Shown here one piece after another: positions 58,403 through 64,000 of a DNA stretch of 64,000 nt. The stretch's first letter is position 1, and each line of letters opens with the position of its first letter. The DNA is from Vishniacozyma victoriae (Eukaryota > Basidiomycota > Tremellomycetes > Tremellales > Bulleribasidiaceae): contig JADPYG010000088.1 of NCBI GenBank assembly GCA_017654735.1, forward strand, positions 62,001 through 126,000, read 5' to 3'. Under the pieces are notes generated by a model, which was not told the origin of the DNA, did not search any database, and saw only the letters and a program-made list of their open reading frames with translations. A program made the position numbers and the translations under genes.

Positions 58403-61400
58403 ATGGCTGGAGATCACAAATGTCCCGTACGTCCCCCTTTTCTCTGCTTCTTGACGCTACGCCTACGCCTACGCGCGCTAACAAACAGATGTGCCCGGCC
58501 ACATTCACACGCCCTCAACATGTAGGCCGGCACGTAAGATCACATACTGGAGACAGACCGTACGAGTGCAAAGAATGTCCACTTCGCTTCGCAAGAAGGT
58601 ATGTCCCTCATCACTCTAACACACTTCCCACATCCCCTTCCATTCATGCCATACCCCCCACCTTCCCTCCATTCATATCAATCCCCACTTGACACTCCAT
58701 TCATCGGCCGGATCAAGGTCAAACAGTAACTAACCTCCTTTTTTTTAGTGATCTTCTCTCTCGACACGTCAACAAAGCTCATCGTGAACAAGAACCAGGA
58801 GCAGGACCCAAGAAGGAAGGAAAGAAAGGAAGGAGAAAGTCAATGTCGACTTTGGCTCGTCAGCCTGATAAGCCCATTGGGGCAGTAGGAGAGACTGGTA
58901 CCAATGGAGATGGACAGGGAGGACAAAGTATGGCGCAAGCTGCTAGGAGGGCTTCGATGGGTCAGCAAGAGCCTTTCCATCAGGATTATCAGCGACATCA
59001 GCCATCAATCCAGCAGCAAGAACAGTTCCAGCAGCAACAGCAAGTCCAACAGCAACAACATCAACAGCAGCAGCAACAGCAATCCCAGCTCCAAGCTCAG
59101 AGGATGTATCCGAACCACCCGCTCCTCAATTCGACCTCGCCCCATGTTCCTCTTCAACACTGGGTCCCAACTTCGGCGCCAATGACCAACCTGTACGGTT
59201 CCCCAATCGATACTTACTCCAACCCCATCCTCTCTGCGCCTCCTGCGGGAGGATTCGATATTGGCAGATCCGGATCTATGCGGGTGTCGCCATCAGATAT
59301 GGGCGCTAGTTCCTCTTCAATGGGTCGAATGGAGAGCGGATCGTCTGTTGGAAGTTACGATTATGGATACAAGAAGAAGGCTTGTGATCAGTGTAATCAC
59401 TCGAAAGTGAAATGTGACTTTACATACCCATGTGGTAAGTCTCTCCCCTTTCAGTATATGTAATGCTAACGAACAGATCGATGTGCAGTACGGAACGTCT
59501 GCTGCTCGTACCACAAAATCGCCAAGTCGAGGTCGATCGCAGTCACTCCCGTCCAGGGATACGCTGGTATGCCTCCTGTCAATGGATCTTCTTCTGGAAT
59601 GACATACAACGGCATGCCGTCTGGTTCTGGCTCTTCCCAATCGCCTCTATCCCATTTCTCGTCACCAAACATGACTACGAGTCCGCTCAATCATCAATCA
59701 TTCGCTGGGCCCCATGTTGCTATGAATGCATCCGCTAGTCCAGTCAATAATATGTCGCTCGGTCTATCGACTCAAGGAAACATGCCATACATCCCGGTCG
59801 ACACTTGGGCGAACCTCAATACCTATATGGGACCATCTTTCAGCTCGTCGTCGGGTCAGGATCAACCAACCTCTCTTGGAATGTACATGCCCCCAGCATC
59901 GGCGAACTCGATACCACCCATCGCGCCACTCAACACGGTCCCCATTGCCAACGGGTACGCAAGCCAGATCCTGAATCGAAGGGAATCTACGAGTCAATCA
60001 CCCCATGCTCAGCCTTTGCAGACCCCCTCGTTGATCAGCCACGCTACCAGTCCCGATAGCTCGGACGAGTTGGACCGTAAATCGTCCTTGATAGGCAGTG
60101 TTTCAAGCATCGGTCAATCTGGCCATATACTTCAAAAAGGTCATTCATTCTCTTCCGATACTTCTAATGGCGGAATCAGGATTTCACCCGATACCAAACC
60201 CGTCATGCTCCCTATACAGACCAATGTCGCCAACGACCTATATTCGGCCTCGGGATACGTGTTTGATCCAACGTATCAGATCCGACAACAACCTGTTGCT
60301 CATTCGGATGACGAGGCTGATGCCCTCGTCTCGTCGACTACGCCCATATTCAATGAACAGGAAGAGCCAGCCGTTACTGCCCGCCGTCGATCGAGTGTGG
60401 GGATTTACGCAAACGCATTCAATCAAATGAGTCTACAAGATGGATCGATCGTTAATGGAATGGTACCCGACCCATATACTGCTGTTCAGTTCGCCCAACA
60501 GCTCAGCGCTCAACGACCTTCATTCCCTATGGCTACATTGGAAGAAGGAACTGAACCGAGTAAAATCGCCAGTTCTACCGATTTGAAGGATGCTTGGAAA
60601 GCGTATATGCAGGATCCTAATTCAGTCACTCCTGCTCAAGAGAAGGACGTGAATGCCGTATTCGCAACTTCGACTCGACCATCCATCGGACGAACAATGA
60701 GTAAATCCAATTCAGCGCCGGACCTCACTTCACCTTCTCTCGCTCATCAATTACCTCCTTACGCGGTTGAAGATGGTCAAGCTTCTATGATGCAACATGG
60801 TCAAACGGCTCCTTCGGGTGAAATGACACGAGAGACATGGGACGCTCTTATCGCTCAACGACAAGCTTCATTCAATCTCGGCAAATTTGGTCGCAATCCA
60901 TCAAGCAACGCTGCCATGTTACCCCCACCATTCAACAGCCGACCATTGGCAAGTATCTTGCAACACACCGGAGCCCTTCAACAGACATTAGGTCCCGAAC
61001 GAGCACCTTCATTCGGTTCAACACCTAATACCGAGAAACCCAACCCAACCTCGACTTGGTCTAGGACACCTTCCAAACTCGCTCCCAAGACCCCCGCTTC
61101 CGCTCGACCAGGGAATAAAAGGATGCCGAGTCAGACTCTGGGTCCAGAAGCGAAGAAACGATCAGCCTCATTCTCAGTATGGGACGAGACGGATGAAGGT
61201 GAATTGGGTGATACGGAGGACAATAATTTCGGATGGAACGGATTTCCAAACATGTCTTACCAGCCTCTCCAATCGAATGGTAATGGTCATTCACACGCTC
61301 GATCATCGTCAATGTCCCACATGGGCATGGGAATGGGAATGAATGGTTACGACTTATCAATGTTTATCAACCCAAACGCAAATTCTTCTTCATCGGCATC

Positions 61401-61443
61401 AACAATCCCAATGTCCATGATGCCTCAACCTGGACCTATGTAA
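58403..61443 (+). CDS. transcription factor with both C2H2 and Zn2Cys6 fingers
   Basis: About 915 residues. The first two C2H2 fingers read CPMCPATFTRPQHVGRHVRSH and CKECPLRFARR-SDLLSRHVNKAH, and a basic KKEGKKGRRKS follows. A Gln-rich tract (residues ~115-150) precedes a Zn2Cys6 cluster: CDQCNHSKVKC, then CDRCAVRNVCC, with YHKIAKSR after it. The remaining ~650 residues are Ser/Pro/Asn rich without the usual fungal regulatory domain. Introns near 58427-58490, 58600-58749 and 59433-59477 splice cleanly. ATG 58403, TAA 61441-61443. Joint C2H2/Zn2Cys6 proteins are known in fungi but are uncommon; the target is unknown. The downstream sugar porter lies 1.4 kb away. Confidence 0.9.
59011..59100 (+). 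repeat. CAG/CAA repeat encoding a Gln tract
   Basis: An imperfect CAG/CAA run within the C2H2/Zn2Cys6 regulator. Such tracts vary in length between strains. Confidence 0.8.
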
Positions 61444-62861
61444 TAACAGTGTATCATCACTTGTTCAAGTAATTGCATTCTTTCTCTCTCGATTTGGATT
61501 CTTTTCATATTATCGTATATATTATCAGACGACTGGGCAGTCCTAGTCTTCATGTAGCTATAGCAGAATTGTGAGACATGAATAAGATGAGCCTTCATTG
61601 TGAATAGTGGAGAGGCGTGCAAATATGCATGCGGCGGTATAGTAACCGGGCGAAGTGATGTGCGATGTTGTAGTGCATGCGACGATGCGACCATTAGGTG
61701 CAGTGCCGCAAGATGTTCACCTGCATCAACACATGCATGCAGAGCCGCGTCTGTCAGTATATGCATAGAGCGATAGTTAGCGTATACACAGTCGCCGCCA
61801 TCCGAGTCGCTGAATAAACGACTTTCGTGCCCGATTCGAACCCGTGCGCGTCCAACATCCCTACTCCGCCACACCTCCAGAGAGCAAAAAAACAAGAATT
61901 TGTTTTTGTAGTCCAGACGCCCTCGAAAGGACTTCCGGACAGAGCCAATTATTGAGCGAGTGAACCCCCCGAAGGAAGCACAAGATAAGATCTCCCCCTG
62001 AAGAACCATTGTGTCGCTGTGCAATGGGCGGAGATCAAACCTGATGGGCTCTAGTGTGAAGAGAGCTAAACCATCCAAGCAAGGTAAGTATGAGAAAAAT
62101 TCCGCGATTCGCTAAGAACATATAAACCGCTTTCAAGTCTAGCTCGCGACACAGGCCCTCTGTGCACAGTCTGAGACTGACTATGGGTGTGCCATCGCGC
62201 GATCTAGATGCCTATCTTTGTTTCAAGAAGCTCAAGTAGGAATTGAGTTTTTCAGTATCCAAGGTCCAAAGATTCGAATGTTGTTCTTTGGTTCTCGACA
62301 GCTTCAGCTTTAGCATGAATTGCGCGTGAAACGTGTGACCCTGTCAGAACCCTAAAAGCGAAATGCGCGTCAACGTTGTACGCCAGCCAAAACCTTTGTA
62401 ACGAATTGCGCGTCAACAACATTGTCCTGTCGAAACAAAAGCTTTGACTCCCGTTCAGACTGCATCAAATGATGGCAGATCTTCCACACTATCTATCCCA
62501 TCGCACTTCCGCCTCGGCGAGTGCATCGCCGGTCCTAGAGGCAGCGAGATATCCTAAGCGAGGCCCGGAAGTTACTGTGTGGGCGTTTACGTAAGGCACC
62601 GAGACACTTCCGGTTGTCTTGGCCTTTCTCCGTCGTATATTATTAATATCCGCCGAGCCCTGGCATGCGGTCATCGGTCCGGTGTAGATGGAAGTTCATC
62701 TCTCCGGAAATCTTCTGGTAAATCAGCCTGTTACTCTGACGTCTTGCTTGAGGGTCTCCGTGGAGGCGTACGCTAGTAAATGAACTCGGAATATGTATAA
62801 ATAGTAGCGCAGATCGCCCACATTTCCGTTCATCATCTTTCCCACTATCACTACTTGCACT
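61444..62861. promoter_or_regulatory. region between the C2H2/Zn2Cys6 regulator and the last sugar porter
   Basis: About 1.4 kb. It contains a degenerate tRNA-like stretch on the minus strand near 61832-61871, the 43-bp tandem repeat at 62317-62445, and a TATAAATA at 62796-62803, about 60 bp before the porter ATG. No protein gene is supported. Confidence 0.5.
62317..62445 (+). repeat. three 43-bp tandem repeats centred on GCGCGT
   Basis: Units start at 62317, 62360 and 62403. Each begins with GAATTGCGCGTCAAC or a close variant; the GCGCGT cores lie at 62322, 62365 and 62408, exactly 43 bp apart. Units 1 and 3 also share a CCTGTC-GAA-AAAAGC end. Confidence 0.8.
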
Positions 62862-64000
62862 ATGGAGCGACCAGCTGGCATCTCCAAATACAATGTCGCC
62901 AATCGACTTTCGAAACGGTCGTTGTTGATTGCGATCAACTGCATCGCGGGGCTCAGTATCTTCTTCTTTGGTTATGATCAGTACGTCACATGTAACACCT
63001 GTCTTGTCAATGTCTGACAGCTGCAGGGGTATGATGGGGGGTGTCAACAATGCCCAAGATTACATCAGCATAATGGGTTTCGGATACACCGAGGATCAGA
63101 ACGGCTACCCCACTCCGGTCATCACAGATTCGCTCCTACAGGGAGGAATCGTCTCCGTCTACTACCTCGGTACCCTTGTCGGTGCACTCGCAGGTGGTCT
63201 ACTCGGAGAACGATACGGTCGAATCAAGACAATTGCAATTGGCGCAGTCTGGGGTATCATTGGAGCTTCCTTGCAGACATCAGCCCAGAACCATCAGTGG
63301 ATGATTTGCGCTCGTCTCATCAACGGATGGGGTACCGGTATCTTGAACTCGATTGTACCCGTCTGGGCGACCGAAACCGCCGAGCACACCTCCCGAGGTC
63401 AATTCATTGCCATCGAGTTCACACTCAACATTTTTGGAGTTGTGGTGGCTTACTGGATGGAGTAGTAAGTCTATCATGCATATGAGAAGCCTTCAAGCTA
63501 ATGTACAGCGGGTTGTCCTATATCGACGGCGGTGCTTCTCCTGTACGATGGCGATTCCCTATCGGCTTCCAGATTATCCCCCTTCTAGTTCTCTTCGCCG
63601 CAGTCTGGTTCTTCCCCGAATCGCCCCGATGGTTAGTCAAAGTTGGTCGAGAAGACGAAGCTCGGTATATCTTGGGGCGACTTCGAGGAGAATCTGGAGC
63701 CGATGCGCAAAAGGCCGATACCGAGTTGTCCGAGATTCAAGCAGTGTCACGATTGGAGAAAGTTGAAGCACTGCCCACATCATATCTGTCCATGCTCCTT
63801 GGTCGAGGAAGCGGCAACCTTCACATTGGCCGACGAGTCCAATTGGTTGTTTGGCTGCAGATCTTCCAAGAGTGGGTCGGTATCGCCGGAGTCACCATCT
63901 GTAAGCTTATGATTTGCGTTACGGTACGGCAAGCTGACGAGGTCTAGATGCACCTACTATCTTCCGGCTTTCTGGTTTCAACTCTGACAAAGCCCAGTGG
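62862..64000 (+). CDS. MFS sugar porter, N-terminal part (3' truncated)
   Basis: The window ends inside this gene. Helix 1 reads LLIAINCIAGLSIFFFGYDQ, then GMMGGVNNAQDYI after the first intron. Sugar-porter signatures follow: GERYGRIKTIAIG, ARLINGWGTGILNSIVPVWATE, FFPESPRWLVKVGREDEAR, and the start of helix 7, FQEWVGIAGVTI, joined to YAPTIFRLSGF. The central loop is acidic and Glu rich. It belongs to the fungal sugar/quinate/inositol group, but the key C-terminal half is missing, so the substrate is open. A TATA box and the 43-bp tandem repeat lie upstream. Confidence 0.9.

Noticed and set aside
61425..62078. 217-codon minus-strand open frame after the C2H2/Zn2Cys6 regulator
   Set aside because: No domain, no splice support, unusual composition, and it overlaps the 3' end of a real gene and the tRNA-like relic.
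1..64000. CRISPR arrays, insertion sequences and intact transposons
   Set aside because: The window is nuclear fungal DNA; I found no array, no transposase or reverse transcriptase frame, and no rRNA or complete tRNA gene.

Overview
The window is nuclear DNA from a basidiomycete yeast, most likely a tremellomycete (Cryptococcus/Kwoniella type). Almost every gene is cut by many introns of about 42 to 60 nt with GTRNGT donors, CTRAC/CTGAC branch sites close to the acceptor, and AG acceptors. The proteins are typically fungal: Zn2Cys6 regulators, sugar porters, a DUF1996 secreted protein, REG1, EAF3, CKS1, LC8 dynein light chain and TFIIB. I assembled gene models by joining exons by eye, so internal splice sites are good but not experimentally confirmed. 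The genus call is an inference.

Layout. 1-13.6 kb: the tail of a Zn-cluster regulator, TRM5 (tRNA m1G37 methyltransferase), a single-pass membrane protein, a GNAT acetyltransferase fused to a MYND finger, a membrane-anchored PPX1-type exopolyphosphatase, an Smr/DUF1771 protein and a REG1-like PP1 regulator. 14.8-17.8 kb: a C2H2 regulator with an in-frame stop near its C-terminus, then a long divergent promoter. 17.8-34.8 kb: a carbon-use neighbourhood with two Zn2Cys6 regulators, two sugar porters (one with an in-frame TGA), a cupin and a secreted GH31 alpha-glucosidase. 35-46.7 kb: a SnoaL-like protein, a PPN2-type endopolyphosphatase, mitochondrial IF3, an F-BAR/RhoGAP protein, a cytochrome P450 and a secreted DUF1996 protein. 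47-49.4 kb: a gene-poor stretch with one small ORF framed by a diverged direct repeat. 49.4-57.3 kb: housekeeping genes CKS1, an alpha/beta hydrolase, DYN2, EAF3 and SUA7 (TFIIB). 58.4-61.4 kb: an unusual regulator carrying both C2H2 and Zn2Cys6 fingers. 62.9-64 kb: the start of a third sugar porter, preceded by a 43-bp tandem repeat.

How the genes may work together. Regulators 9 and 11, porters 10 and 12, the cupin and the alpha-glucosidase look like a locus for taking up and hydrolysing alpha-glucosides; this rests on adjacency and family, not on proof. REG1 (glucose-repression phosphatase subunit) and the third porter fit a carbon theme but are distant. PPX1 and PPN2 both act on polyphosphate and both carry a predicted membrane anchor.

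The most notable observations are microexons of 10 and 6 nt in CKS1 and of 5 nt in TFIIB, a GC-AG intron in EAF3, two otherwise open genes with a single in-frame stop, and several repeat structures in promoters.
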